Source of the DNA: Micromonospora sp. KC723
Lineage (GTDB): Bacteria; Actinomycetota; Actinomycetes; Mycobacteriales; Micromonosporaceae
Direction of reading: 5' to 3'
Length of the DNA: 64,000 nt
NCBI RefSeq assembly: GCF_004348595.1
Contig: NZ_SMKD01000001.1
Location: forward strand, 1 to 64,000
The notes beneath the pieces are model-generated. The model was not told the origin of the DNA, did not search any database, and saw nothing but the letters and a program-made list of their open reading frames with translations. Shown piece by piece: positions 1 through 8,774 of this stretch; the stretch's first letter is position 1, and the number at the start of each line of letters is the position of its first letter. Position numbers and translations under genes: made by a program.

Positions 1-485
1 GGTCGGGTGGGGGCTGTCGCTTCGGCGGCCCGCACGGCGGCGGCGAGGCCGCGCAACTGGTCGGCGGGGACGTGTTGGCGTAGCCGGGGGAACTCGTAGC
101 GTTCCTCGTAGCGGGCGTGCGTGAGCACGGCGTCGCGCAGCAGGATGACGCCGGTCTCGAAGCCGTCGGCGTCCACACCGCCCGCGATCAGCGTCCGCAG
201 CGTCTCCTTGGCCTGACGTTCCTCGGCCAACCGCTCGTCGACCATCGCGTCGCCGCCACCCCCGGGCAGGCCTCGGGCCAGCGGATGGACAACCTCCTCC
301 TCGGCGGTCTCGTGCGCCGCGAGCAGCCTGACCAGGTCGTCGAAGGCTTCCCGTCGGGTGTCGCCGGTGCCGCCGATGACGAGCAGGAACAGTTGCTCGA
401 TCCGCGCGTGCTGGGCGAGCAGCAGATCGACCACGTCCTCCTCCCCCGGGGAGTTCGGCGTGGCCGGGGCGCCGGTGTCAGTCAT
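1..485 (-). CDS. Hemerythrin HHE domain protein (3' end outside window)
   Basis: Reading leftwards from an ATG at 485 gives an open frame that runs off the window start. It is all-helical in character and has the spaced His/Glu motifs of hemerythrins: HARIEQ near residue 26, HETAEEE near 58, and HARYEERYEFP near residue 124. These would ligate a non-heme di-iron centre used for O2, NO or iron sensing. The ATG overlaps the end of the ferritin-like gene before it (ATGACTGA), so the two are probably translated together. About 160 residues are visible, close to the usual length of single-domain HHE proteins. The family call is firm; the physiological role is unknown. Confidence 0.85.
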   Translation of the reverse strand, partial: MTDTGAPATPNSPGEEDVVDLLLAQHARIEQLFLLVIGGTGDTRREAFDDLVRLLAAHETAEEEVVHPLARGLPGGGGDAMVDERLAEERQAKETLRTLIAGGVDADGFETGVILLRDAVLTHARYEERYEFPRLRQHVPADQLRGLAAAVRAAEATAPTR

Positions 486-1695
486 GGCTGCCTCCGTCTC
501 CGGCGCGCAGACCCGCCACCGGGTGCGGGCCCTCGGTCTCGATCCGGTACTCGTCGCCGAAGCGGTCCCGGTGCATGTCGATGACCTGCTCGCTCGGTGG
601 CTGCTGGCCGTCGTGCAGCTGCCGCTGCATCCACTCGAAGCGCTCGTGCGCCTCCCGTACGTACCCCTCGCCGAGCTTGGTGAGGTCGATCTGGGTCGCC
701 AACAGGTGGCGTAGGTACTCCTTGTTGGGTTCGAAGGTCAGCGGCTCGGGCAGGCCCGTGCCGCCGACGATCTCCTCCGGTTCCCGGCCGTCGTGCCGGC
801 GCAACAGGTCGGCGGCCTGCTGGAGGTGGGCCAGCTCCATCTGCAGGTGCAGTTCCCACACCGCCTTGATCCGCGGGTCGCTCTCCTGCTGGAGGAAGGA
901 GTAGTAGAGCCAGCATTCGTTGTACTCGTGGGTGAGCAGCCGCTCCCACCAGGTCTCGCCCGGGTCCACGAGGGACTCGTAGTGGGTGACGTGTTCCTGT
1001 TCGATCAGGCTGATCTCCTGGTAGAGCTGGCGGGCGATCGGCTCCATGTACTGCGGGCCGACGTTCATGTAGTAGAACATCACCTGCTGCTCGGCTGACA
1101 GGATCGTCAGTGCGTTCAGCTTCGACCGTGGGTCGACGCCGTTCCGGTCGTAGGGGGTACGGACCTCGTCGAACGGGTGTCGGTGCTCCCGCACGGTGGG
1201 TCGACCCGGCATGACCTCGGTGAGCCCGTCGACGACCTTCTCAGCCTTGCGGCGCTCGACCATCTCGTACAGGTTGGCGTAGCGGTACAGATGGTCGAAG
1301 TCCTCCAGGACACCGAACTCGTACGCCTGCTTCAGGTACGGGTCGGGTTCGTGGCGGGCAACCCAGGCGGTCAGGTCCACCGCCACCTGTTCGTAGCCCA
1401 GGGTCGTCTCCAGCACGCTGGCCACGCCGGGCAACAACCAGTTCACCACCCGCTGCTGCTGGCTCTCGACGTACCGGACGTACGCCAGCTGGCGGCGGAC
1501 CTCCTGGTCGGGGCAGTTGCGGGCGAACTGGTGCTGGAAGTTGATCGCCTCCACCTCGATGCCGTTCATCGTGATGATCCGACAGCGGGTGTAGGGGTCG
1601 ACCGCCTCCGGGTCGATCGGTTCCACGTTCAGCTCGCGCCAGTTGCGGATCTGGTTCTCCAGGGGAATCCCCTTGTGGTCCAGTGGATTGAACAT
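478..1695 (-). CDS. Ferritin-like di-iron domain protein
   Basis: This is a 405-residue cytoplasmic protein. Two ExxH motifs on predicted long helices (EQEH in the segment EISLIEQEHVTHYE, and ELAH in WELHLQMELAHLQQ) form a ferritin/rubrerythrin-type di-iron signature. An upstream GTG at 1710 is in frame, but GGAGAGG lies six bases before the ATG at 1695, so I use 1695. The downstream hemerythrin gene overlaps its stop codon. Both are non-heme iron proteins, which suggests a shared role in iron, oxygen or peroxide handling; that is inference. The N-terminal third (about 1-190) is helical and not assigned to a domain. Confidence 0.75.
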   Translation of the reverse strand: MFNPLDHKGIPLENQIRNWRELNVEPIDPEAVDPYTRCRIITMNGIEVEAINFQHQFARNCPDQEVRRQLAYVRYVESQQQRVVNWLLPGVASVLETTLGYEQVAVDLTAWVARHEPDPYLKQAYEFGVLEDFDHLYRYANLYEMVERRKAEKVVDGLTEVMPGRPTVREHRHPFDEVRTPYDRNGVDPRSKLNALTILSAEQQVMFYYMNVGPQYMEPIARQLYQEISLIEQEHVTHYESLVDPGETWWERLLTHEYNECWLYYSFLQQESDPRIKAVWELHLQMELAHLQQAADLLRRHDGREPEEIVGGTGLPEPLTFEPNKEYLRHLLATQIDLTKLGEGYVREAHERFEWMQRQLHDGQQPPSEQVIDMHRDRFGDEYRIETEGPHPVAGLRAGDGGSHD

Positions 1696-1862
1696 CGCCT
1701 CTCCGTTCACTTCGGGGTCTACCAGGGCGTCACCGGCCTTGCTCCACCTTGGGTCCTACCCACAGTGATGTGTCTTACACGAAGAGCGTCACCGCACGCC
1801 GGAAGCCAGTCCGGCGATCCCTACGTGGGGCCCACCCGACGAGGTGCGGAAAGGACCGTGAG

Positions 1863-1905
1863 GTCAGCGGATTTTCAGTGGTCGATCAGCGGTGACCGGT
1901 ACGTT
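1863..1905 (+). promoter_or_regulatory. Predicted SARP-type promoter: three 11-bp phased NTCAG repeats plus -10
   Basis: GTCAG (1863), TTCAG (1874) and ATCAG (1885) are spaced exactly 11 bp apart. A 10-bp gap follows, then TACGTT (1900-1905) as a possible -10 element. The same arrangement lies at 8003-8045 before the other secreted-protein gene. SARP regulators bind 11-bp direct repeats placed just upstream of the -10, and a SARP gene lies between the two sites. The rest of the 388-bp gap between 1695 and 2084 shows no other feature. Confidence 0.6.
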
Positions 1906-2083
1906 CCGTCGGCCCAATGGCGGGCACGCCAGTTCCGCACCACCAACGCTCCGTCGACATCGGCACGGGCCGGGCCTTCTCGTCGAGGCAATGAGGTCCT
2001 GACGTCAGCCTTCCCCCGCGCGGACCCGACGGTGTCCGGTGCCGGTGCGCCCGCCTCGCCCACCCCCGGCAGCGAGGAGCAGC

Positions 2084-5029
2084 GTGAGACACATCCTGGC
2101 AATGGGTACAGCCGCGGTCACCCTGGCCGCGACCGTACTGGTCGGCGGCCCGTCACAGGCCACACCGCCCGACGGCGCCGCACGCCCCGTCGGCGCCCGA
2201 CCGGCGCCGTCGGCGCCCGAACCCACGCACGACACCGGCCAGTACGCGCCGCAGCGCGCGAAGCCGTACCAGCCGGTGACCCCGGACCGCAAGGCCAAGC
2301 GGCCGAAGGCGAGCCCGCCGGACTTCGGGCCGCACGAGAGGATCGTCCGCGCCTACCACCGTGGCCAGCTCTCCCTCGACGAGACCGTGCGGTACGGCAC
2401 GATGTCGATCGACTCCCCGGCTTCGGTGCCCGCGCGCCTGCGTCCCACCGGCCCCGTCAAGAACCCCACGACGTACCTGAAGTACCTGTCGATGCTGTCG
2501 GCCAGGGCGACGCCGGACGCGTCCCGCGCCATGACACCGACGATCACCGCGCCCGCACCCGCCGCCGCGGCCGCCGCGTACGACGACTGCGGGGCCGAGG
2601 ACTACGAGTACCTCGACGTCAACTACAAGTGCCGGGCCAGCGCCGGCGAGTTCCTCATCCTGTACAACGTCGCCGGCGGCGGCCAGCCCGGCATCCCGCC
2701 GGTGTACAACCCGAACGGGCGGCCGGAGGCCGTGCAGCACATGCTGAACTCGCTGTCGATCGCGGTCGGCGAGTACCGGGAGATGGGGTACCCCCTGCCG
2801 GTTCGCGCCGACAAGCCGTACGTGCTCGTGTACGGCGTGGACAAGCTCGGCCGGGCGGAGGTCACCGCGCCGATGGTGTTGCCGTTGGGCATGAACCAGC
2901 AGCCCACCATCCTGGTGCCGACCAGCGAGACCGAGTGGGACTACATGCCCCGGCACGAGCTGTTCCACGTCATGCAGTACCAGTACTGGGACCGCTCCGA
3001 CGTCGTCGCGGACTGGCTCTGGGACTTCGTGGGCGGCAAGGAGTTCGGCTCGATGAACTGGTGGATGGAAGCCACCGCGGAGTGGGCGGCCCACCAGACC
3101 TACGCCCGCACCGGCGGGTGGAGCCCGCTCGGCGAGGACGACCTCTACGCCCGCAACGTGCCCGACGTGCTGAGAAAGCCGGGGCAGGCACTGAACTCGT
3201 GGGGCGGGCTCGGTACCGGTTCACAGTACGGATCGTTCCTGCTTCCCGCGTATCTCACCGAGCGAACCGACGGCGCGTTCGTTCGGCACACCTGGGAGAG
3301 CGTCCGGGACCACGACCACCTGCCGATCGAAGCGATCCGTAACGCGGTCGCGGGCTACGGCATGAACTTCAAGCACATGCTGCTGGGCTACCACATCGCC
3401 AACTACCGGCTGGCGAAGGCGAACAATCCCTCCCTACCGACCCCGCCGGGCAGTTGGGACCTCTACGGCTACCAGGACTCCGACTCCACCCTGTGGCGGT
3501 CGAACCTGTACGGCTACACCGAGACCAACGACGACGGGTTGGGTGATGCCCGGCCGGCGCGCAAGAAGCACACCGTCGCGGCCGGTACGCACACCGAGTA
3601 CCAGGACATCCTGCGCAAGGGCGGCGCGGTCTACCACGACTTCTGGGCCAAGGCGCAGTCCGGCGACCCGAGCTGTGGTTACTGCTCCACCCTGCTGGTG
3701 GACACCACCAAGGACCCGAACCGCAGCTCCGCCATCATCATCTGGTCGCCCAAGGGCAGCCCCGGCTCACTGGCCGAGTACCCGACCATCGAGACGGTGA
3801 AGTACCCCGACGCCGGCGGGCTCATCACGGTGTCGAACTTCGCGTACCCGATGGTGGCCACGCTGGTGACCACCTGGACCGAGCTGGAGGTCCACTCCCA
3901 GGACGCCGCCGACTCCCCCAAGACGTTCAGCACCTACATGGAGACCACGCTGCCGCTGAAGGAACGGCAGTGCTCGCTGCGGGCCCCCAACGTCACCAGC
4001 CTGAGTCTGAACGTCGCCCCCGAGTCGACGTTCAACAACTACGCGGCCAGCACCCCGGACGGCTGGACCGGCGGCGACTCCACCTACTCGGTGAAGCTGC
4101 CGGACGGCCGCATCATCTGGCTGTTCTCCGACACCTGGCTCGGCCCACTCAACGCCAACGGCACCCGGCCAACGACGGCGCCACTGGTGAACAACACGTT
4201 CGTGGTGCAGAACGGCAACAACCTCACGACGTACCACGGCGGGACGGCCGGGGCGCCCAGACCCATCATGGGCCCCACCTCCACGACCACCTGGTTCTGG
4301 ATCGGTGACGGCCACCTCTCCGGCGGCCGGTTGCAGGCGGTGTACCAGGAGTACCTGAAGTTCGGCCCCGGGTCGTGGGACTTCCGGTTCAACCGCAACG
4401 TCGTGGCGGACTTCGACCTGAGCAACCTGCGCACCCCCGTCCGGGTCCGCGACCTGCCCTCGGCCAGTGGAGTGGCGTGGGGTTCGGCGCTGTTGCCGGC
4501 GAGCCGAAGCGGTGACGGCTACACCTACATCTACGGCGTCGACGACTCGCCGACGCACAAGCAGATGCGCATCGCGCGGGTCCAGGGCGACGACCTCGGC
4601 TCCGGCACCTGGCAGTACTACACGCCCTGGGGCTGGTCGTTCCGGGAGCAGAACGCCCGCAACACGCTCACCGGCATCGCGAACGAGTACAGCGTGACGC
4701 CGTGGAACGGCCAGTACCTGCTGCTCAGCCAGGACAGCACGGAGGCGTTCAGCGGCCGGATCATGGCGTACACGTCGTGCTCGCCGTTCGGGCCGTTCAC
4801 CAACCGCACCGAGGTCTACCGGATGCCCGAACCGGGCCCGTACGGCAGCTACTGGGACGGTGACATCATCTCGTACAACGCGCACGTCCACGCGTCACTG
4901 AGTTCGGGCAACACCTTCGTCGCCTCGTACAACGTGAACAGTATGGACACCAGGGTGAGCCCCGAAGGGGACCACTACCGGGACCCGGGGATCTACCGCC
5001 CGAGGTTCTTCCGGTTCACGCTCGGATAG
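2084..5029 (+). CDS. Secreted HExxH metallopeptidase-like protein with C-terminal DUF4185/DUF5005-like propeller
   Basis: About 981 residues. The GTG at 2084 follows GAGGAG and starts a signal peptide (hydrophobic core, then GGPSQA). A Pro/Ala-rich segment leads to a gluzincin-like zinc site: HELFH at about 291-295 and a candidate third ligand in WMEATAEW (Glu about 329). From about residue 640 the sequence changes to repeated aromatic/Gly motifs such as GRIIWLFSDTW and DGDIISYNAHVHA. These resemble the DUF4185/DUF5005 beta-propeller found in secreted glycan-active proteins. The fusion suggests an extracellular enzyme that acts on, or is targeted to, polysaccharide or glycoprotein. Substrate is unknown. 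The upstream promoter repeats suggest control by the neighbouring SARP gene. Confidence 0.7.
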   Translation: MRHILAMGTAAVTLAATVLVGGPSQATPPDGAARPVGARPAPSAPEPTHDTGQYAPQRAKPYQPVTPDRKAKRPKASPPDFGPHERIVRAYHRGQLSLDETVRYGTMSIDSPASVPARLRPTGPVKNPTTYLKYLSMLSARATPDASRAMTPTITAPAPAAAAAAYDDCGAEDYEYLDVNYKCRASAGEFLILYNVAGGGQPGIPPVYNPNGRPEAVQHMLNSLSIAVGEYREMGYPLPVRADKPYVLVYGVDKLGRAEVTAPMVLPLGMNQQPTILVPTSETEWDYMPRHELFHVMQYQYWDRSDVVADWLWDFVGGKEFGSMNWWMEATAEWAAHQTYARTGGWSPLGEDDLYARNVPDVLRKPGQALNSWGGLGTGSQYGSFLLPAYLTERTDGAFVRHTWESVRDHDHLPIEAIRNAVAGYGMNFKHMLLGYHIANYRLAKANNPSLPTPPGSWDLYGYQDSDSTLWRSNLYGYTETNDDGLGDARPARKKHTVAAGTHTEYQDILRKGGAVYHDFWAKAQSGDPSCGYCSTLLVDTTKDPNRSSAIIIWSPKGSPGSLAEYPTIETVKYPDAGGLITVSNFAYPMVATLVTTWTELEVHSQDAADSPKTFSTYMETTLPLKERQCSLRAPNVTSLSLNVAPESTFNNYAASTPDGWTGGDSTYSVKLPDGRIIWLFSDTWLGPLNANGTRPTTAPLVNNTFVVQNGNNLTTYHGGTAGAPRPIMGPTSTTTWFWIGDGHLSGGRLQAVYQEYLKFGPGSWDFRFNRNVVADFDLSNLRTPVRVRDLPSASGVAWGSALLPASRSGDGYTYIYGVDDSPTHKQMRIARVQGDDLGSGTWQYYTPWGWSFREQNARNTLTGIANEYSVTPWNGQYLLLSQDSTEAFSGRIMAYTSCSPFGPFTNRTEVYRMPEPGPYGSYWDGDIISYNAHVHASLSSGNTFVASYNVNSMDTRVSPEGDHYRDPGIYRPRFFRFTLG

Positions 5030-5044
5030 CTCGGCCGGCGGTGT

Positions 5045-5067
5045 GGCGGCGCGGGACCCGCGCCGCC
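5045..5067. terminator. GC-rich hairpin between convergent genes
   Basis: GGCGGCGCGGG and CCCGCGCCGCC form an 11-bp inverted repeat around a single A; in RNA the innermost pairs would open into the loop. It lies 16 bp after the metallopeptidase stop and before the SARP stop, and probably terminates from both sides. There is no T tract, as is common in actinomycetes. Confidence 0.6.
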
Positions 5068-5090
5068 GCACCGCCGCCGTGGCCGACGGG

Positions 5091-7919
5091 TCATCCCGGC
5101 CCAGTCTGCCGGGCCGGAGGCCGGGGTGCCTCCTCCGACACCCGGGCGGATCCCTGCCGCGACAACCGCCGCATCCGCTCGGCCAGCGCGGCGGCCGCGG
5201 CGGCGTCCAGGCCGTGCAGCAGGGCCAGCGCCCGTCGCCACGCTCGCCCGCACTCGGCCACCTCGCCGGCGGCGAGCCGGCTCTCCCCGAGGCTGATCAG
5301 GGTGCGCGCCGAACCCATCCGGTCGCCGCACTCCTGCCACATCTCCAGGCTGTGCTCGTAGCACCGGATGGCCAGGGAATACGCGCCGCGCTGGTGGTGG
5401 ATGTACCCCATGCTGTCCCATCCGGCCGCCTCGCCGTGGCGGTCCGCGCTCGCCCGGAGCAACGCCAGCCCTGCCCGGCAGTGCACCAGCGCCTCACCGT
5501 ACTCGCCGAGCTGGGCGTGCTCCCAGCCCAGCGCGGCGAGGGTCCGGGCCTCGCCGACGTCATCGCCCTCGGCGCGGAACAGGTCCAGGGCGAGCTTCAG
5601 ATGGCCGACCGCCTCCCGGTGGCGGTTCTGCCGGTCGCGCATCCTGGCGACGTCCAGTTGCACGTGCGCCTGCCCGGCCCGGTCGTCGACCGCCCGGTAG
5701 CGGTCGAGCGCGTACCGGTAGTTCGTTTCGGCGTCGTCGTGCCGACCGAGCCGGTCGTAGCCGTCGGCCAGGTACCGGTACGCCACCGCCTCTGCCGCGG
5801 TGTCCCCGACCTTCGTCGCCATCGCGACCGCCGTGCGCTGGGCCCGCACCTGGTCGTGGCGGTGCCACTGCCGGCTCAGCCACGGCTTGATCGCCCAGGC
5901 GAGCTGCCAGGCGTGGGCGGCGAACCCCTCGGCCGCGGCGCGGTCGATCGCGGCCAGGACCGCCACGCGTTCGGCGGCGAACCACGCGAGGGCCTGCTTC
6001 CGGTCGGTCGGTTCGTCGACGTGCACGTCGTCGACGCGGGGCTCGAACCGGACCGGCGGGCGGTTCGGCTCCACGAGCGTGGCGACGTGCCCGGCGCTGT
6101 GCAGGTAGTGGTCGAGGAGCCGGCGTAGCGCCCGGCGGCGGTCCTCCGCCGGCTCGGTGGCCCGCGCCAGTTCTTCCGCGTACGCCCGGAGCAGGTCGTG
6201 GAACAGGTACCGGCCCGGGGTGTGCTCCTCGATCAGGTGTGCCCGGATCAGCTCGCCGATCAGTGCCCGCGCCCGCGACACCGGCAGCCCCGTGAGGTTG
6301 GCCGCCGCGGACAGGCTGATGTCGGGGCCGATGTGCAGGCCGAGCCACCGGAACACCCGGGCGGTCGCCGGCCCGAGCGACCGGTAGGACCAGGAGAAGA
6401 CGGTCCGCACGTCGGTGGCGGAGTCACCGTTGGCCAGGGCGTCGAGGCGGCCACGGCTCTCCCGCAACTCGGCCGCGAGCGAGGCCAGCGTCAGCCGGGG
6501 ATTGGTGGCGGCGCGGGCGGCGACCACGGCCAGCGCCAGATGCAGCCGCCCGCATGATTCGACGATCTCCGCGGCTGCCCGCGATTCGCCGGTCACCCGC
6601 TCGCCACCGAGGCGCTTGGCGAGGAAGGCTCGCGCCTCCACCGCGGAGGGGCGCCCGAGCGGAAGCGGGGTTGCGCCGTGTCCGGCCACCAGTCCGGCCA
6701 GCTGGTCACGGCTGTTCACCAGGACGAAGCAACCCGGCGCTCCCGGCAGCAGCGGGCGGACCTGCGCCGCGTCCCGTGCGTTGTCCAGCACGATCAGGAC
6801 GCGTCGCTGCGCGACGACCGTGCGGAAGAGGGTGGACTGCTCGTCCACGCTCGCCGGAAGTCGTTTTGCCGGGACGCCCAGGCCGGCCAACAGCCGGCGG
6901 AGGGCCTCCGCCGGATCCATCGCGGCGTCCCTGGTGTCGAAGCCGCGCAGGTTCACGAAGAGCTGCCCGTCCGGGAAGCGATCGACGACCCGGTGGGCCC
7001 AGTGCACGGTGAGTGCCGTCTTGCCCGCTCCGGGAGCGCCACTGACCACGGCGATCGCGACACCGGCGTGCCGCGACTCCAGCAGCGCGTCGAGCGCGGC
7101 CAGCTCGGCGGTACGACCGGTGAAGTGGGGTACCTCCGTGGGCAACTGCCGGGAGCAGGGAGTGTCCCGGACCGGCGGCGTCACCGGGAGATCGTCTGCC
7201 AGCACCGCCTGATGGACGCGGTGTAGTTCGTCGCTCGGCTCGATGCCGAGATCCCTGGTCAGCCGGAGCCGGGTTTCCCGGAACACCTCCAGAGCTTCGG
7301 TACGCCTGCCCGCGCGATGCAGCGCGGTCATCCACAGCGCTACCGCGTTCTCCCGCATCGGGTGCTCGGCGACGACAGCGGCCAGCCGGGCCACCGCGTC
7401 GGCGGTCCGCCCCGCGCTCAGCTCGGCCCGGGACAGCTCCTCGATGGCGGCGACCCGCTCCTGCTCGAGCGTCTGCCCGAGGGTCGCCGGCAGCCACTCG
7501 CCGGCGACGTCGGCGAACGCCGGACCGCGCCACAGGCCGACGGCGGAGCGCAGCAGTTCGTCGGGCGAGGTGAGACCGTTCTGCGCCTGCTCGACCAGCC
7601 CCCTGAACCGGTGCAGGTCCACCGATTCACGCGGCACGGTCAGCTGGTAGCCGTGACCCGCCGTCGCCAACTCCACTCCCGGGATGCCCCGGACGAGCCG
7701 ACGGAGTCGGGACACGTGCCCCTGGATGGCGTTGCGCGCGGAGGCGGGCGGACCGTCGCCCCACAGCGCGGTGACCATCTGGCCGAGGGGCACCACGTGC
7801 CCCGGGGCCAGCAGGAGCATCGCCAGGATGGTCCGCTGCTGCGCGTTCGTCGGACGTAGCTGTTGCCCGTCCCGCCACGCGCCGACCGGCCCCAGCACCC
7901 GGAACTCGACACCGTCCAC
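5091..7919 (-). CDS. SARP-family regulator (AfsR-like: winged helix, BTAD, NB-ARC, TPR)
   Basis: About 942 residues. Domains in order: OmpR-like winged-helix DNA-binding domain (about 1-95, FRVLGPV at the start), bacterial transcriptional activation domain (about 100-245), NB-ARC ATPase with Walker A SGAPGAGKTAL near 290 and LIVLDNARD as Walker B, and C-terminal tetratricopeptide-type helical repeats (about 700-930). This is the architecture of AfsR-type Streptomyces antibiotic regulatory proteins, which activate promoters carrying 11-bp direct repeats. I place the start at the GTG 7919, just after GGGGGA; an in-frame GTG at 7970 has a weaker ribosome site. Two promoters with triple 11-bp repeats flank the gene, so its targets are probably the adjacent secreted-protein genes. 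Confidence 0.88.
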   Translation of the reverse strand: MDGVEFRVLGPVGAWRDGQQLRPTNAQQRTILAMLLLAPGHVVPLGQMVTALWGDGPPASARNAIQGHVSRLRRLVRGIPGVELATAGHGYQLTVPRESVDLHRFRGLVEQAQNGLTSPDELLRSAVGLWRGPAFADVAGEWLPATLGQTLEQERVAAIEELSRAELSAGRTADAVARLAAVVAEHPMRENAVALWMTALHRAGRRTEALEVFRETRLRLTRDLGIEPSDELHRVHQAVLADDLPVTPPVRDTPCSRQLPTEVPHFTGRTAELAALDALLESRHAGVAIAVVSGAPGAGKTALTVHWAHRVVDRFPDGQLFVNLRGFDTRDAAMDPAEALRRLLAGLGVPAKRLPASVDEQSTLFRTVVAQRRVLIVLDNARDAAQVRPLLPGAPGCFVLVNSRDQLAGLVAGHGATPLPLGRPSAVEARAFLAKRLGGERVTGESRAAAEIVESCGRLHLALAVVAARAATNPRLTLASLAAELRESRGRLDALANGDSATDVRTVFSWSYRSLGPATARVFRWLGLHIGPDISLSAAANLTGLPVSRARALIGELIRAHLIEEHTPGRYLFHDLLRAYAEELARATEPAEDRRRALRRLLDHYLHSAGHVATLVEPNRPPVRFEPRVDDVHVDEPTDRKQALAWFAAERVAVLAAIDRAAAEGFAAHAWQLAWAIKPWLSRQWHRHDQVRAQRTAVAMATKVGDTAAEAVAYRYLADGYDRLGRHDDAETNYRYALDRYRAVDDRAGQAHVQLDVARMRDRQNRHREAVGHLKLALDLFRAEGDDVGEARTLAALGWEHAQLGEYGEALVHCRAGLALLRASADRHGEAAGWDSMGYIHHQRGAYSLAIRCYEHSLEMWQECGDRMGSARTLISLGESRLAAGEVAECGRAWRRALALLHGLDAAAAAALAERMRRLSRQGSARVSEEAPRPPARQTGPG

Positions 7920-8002
7920 CGTCCCCCGCTCCCGAGCAGACCGCCTCGAGCGGCTCAGCTTACTGTCCACACCCGATTCGGCGTTGGCCCGACCGCGTCA
8001 TG

Positions 8003-8045
8003 TTCAGCGGGATTTCAGGGCCCTTTCACGGGTCGCCGGTACGGT
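8003..8045 (+). promoter_or_regulatory. Predicted SARP-type promoter: three 11-bp phased repeats plus -10
   Basis: TTCAG (8003), TTCAG (8014) and TTCAC (8025) are exactly 11 bp apart. A 10-bp gap follows, then TACGGT (8040-8045). The following bases (CCGGTACGGTTCCG) almost repeat those at the 1863-1905 site. It lies between the divergent SARP gene and the small secreted-protein gene, 42 bp before the latter's ATG. Confidence 0.65.
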
Positions 8046-8086
8046 TCCGGCGATCCAGATCGGACACCGACCACGGGAGCACCACT

Positions 8087-8548
8087 ATGACTTTCCGTAC
8101 CCTTCGTCGTGCCGGCGTGCTGGCCGCCTGCCTCACCACCCTGGGTGCCGCCAGTCTGGTCACCGCCGGTCCCGCCCAGGCCGCGGTCTCCTGCTCGGGC
8201 ACCGTGACCTTCAGCAAGACGGTGCCGAGCAGCAACCCCGTCGGCGAGCTGGTCATCTACTACAACAGCAGCAACGGTGGCACCAACAGCGCCTGCTTCT
8301 ACCACCGGGGGGCCACCTACGGGAACTCCGCGTTGACCGGGGTGCAGATCGCGCGGTGCACGCAGCGCTCGGGTGAGGGACGGCCCTGCGACTTCGCCGC
8401 GATCTCCGCCCCGGACGAGGGCACCTACGCCTACCACGCCGGGCCGGTCGGCGTCACCGGCACCGCCAACTACTGCGTTTCGGCGAAGGGCTGGATCGCG
8501 TGGGGCGGCCGGGTCCACTCCGTGGACAGCCTCACCCAGGGTTGCTGA
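8087..8548 (+). CDS. Small secreted protein, similar in pattern to spore-associated protein A
   Basis: 153 residues; the ATG at 8087 follows GGGAGC. It begins with a clear signal peptide (RRAGVLAACLTTLGA, cleavage after AGPAQA). The mature part is about 120 residues with six cysteines (likely disulphides) and motifs such as IYYNSSNGG, YHAGPV and WIAWGG. That layout resembles the spore-associated protein A family of Streptomyces; I recognise the pattern, not a proven homologue. It is probably exported and folded outside the cell. The upstream triple repeat places it under the adjacent SARP regulator. Confidence 0.65.
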   Translation: MTFRTLRRAGVLAACLTTLGAASLVTAGPAQAAVSCSGTVTFSKTVPSSNPVGELVIYYNSSNGGTNSACFYHRGATYGNSALTGVQIARCTQRSGEGRPCDFAAISAPDEGTYAYHAGPVGVTGTANYCVSAKGWIAWGGRVHSVDSLTQGC

Positions 8549-8774
8549 CGAGCGCCATCTCGCACGCCCGCCGGCAGCGGCTCCCAGACGCGGGGCCTAC
8601 GTCAACGACGTGGAGGTGACCGCTGACTCCGACGCCACCGTGGGACGCGACGCGTCGACACCGAGGGCACCGCCCCGCGTAGCCACTGCGGCGGTGCCGG
8701 CTCGGGGATGTCGACCTCCCGCGAGGTACGGCGACCAGCCCACGCAACTCCCCCGACGGGCCAATCAGGTCACG

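Noticed and set aside
1177-3342. Very long open frame across the start of the metallopeptidase gene
   Set aside because: It is Arg/Pro/Gly-rich shadow translation antisense to the ferritin-like gene and out of frame with the metallopeptidase; no ribosome site or domain.
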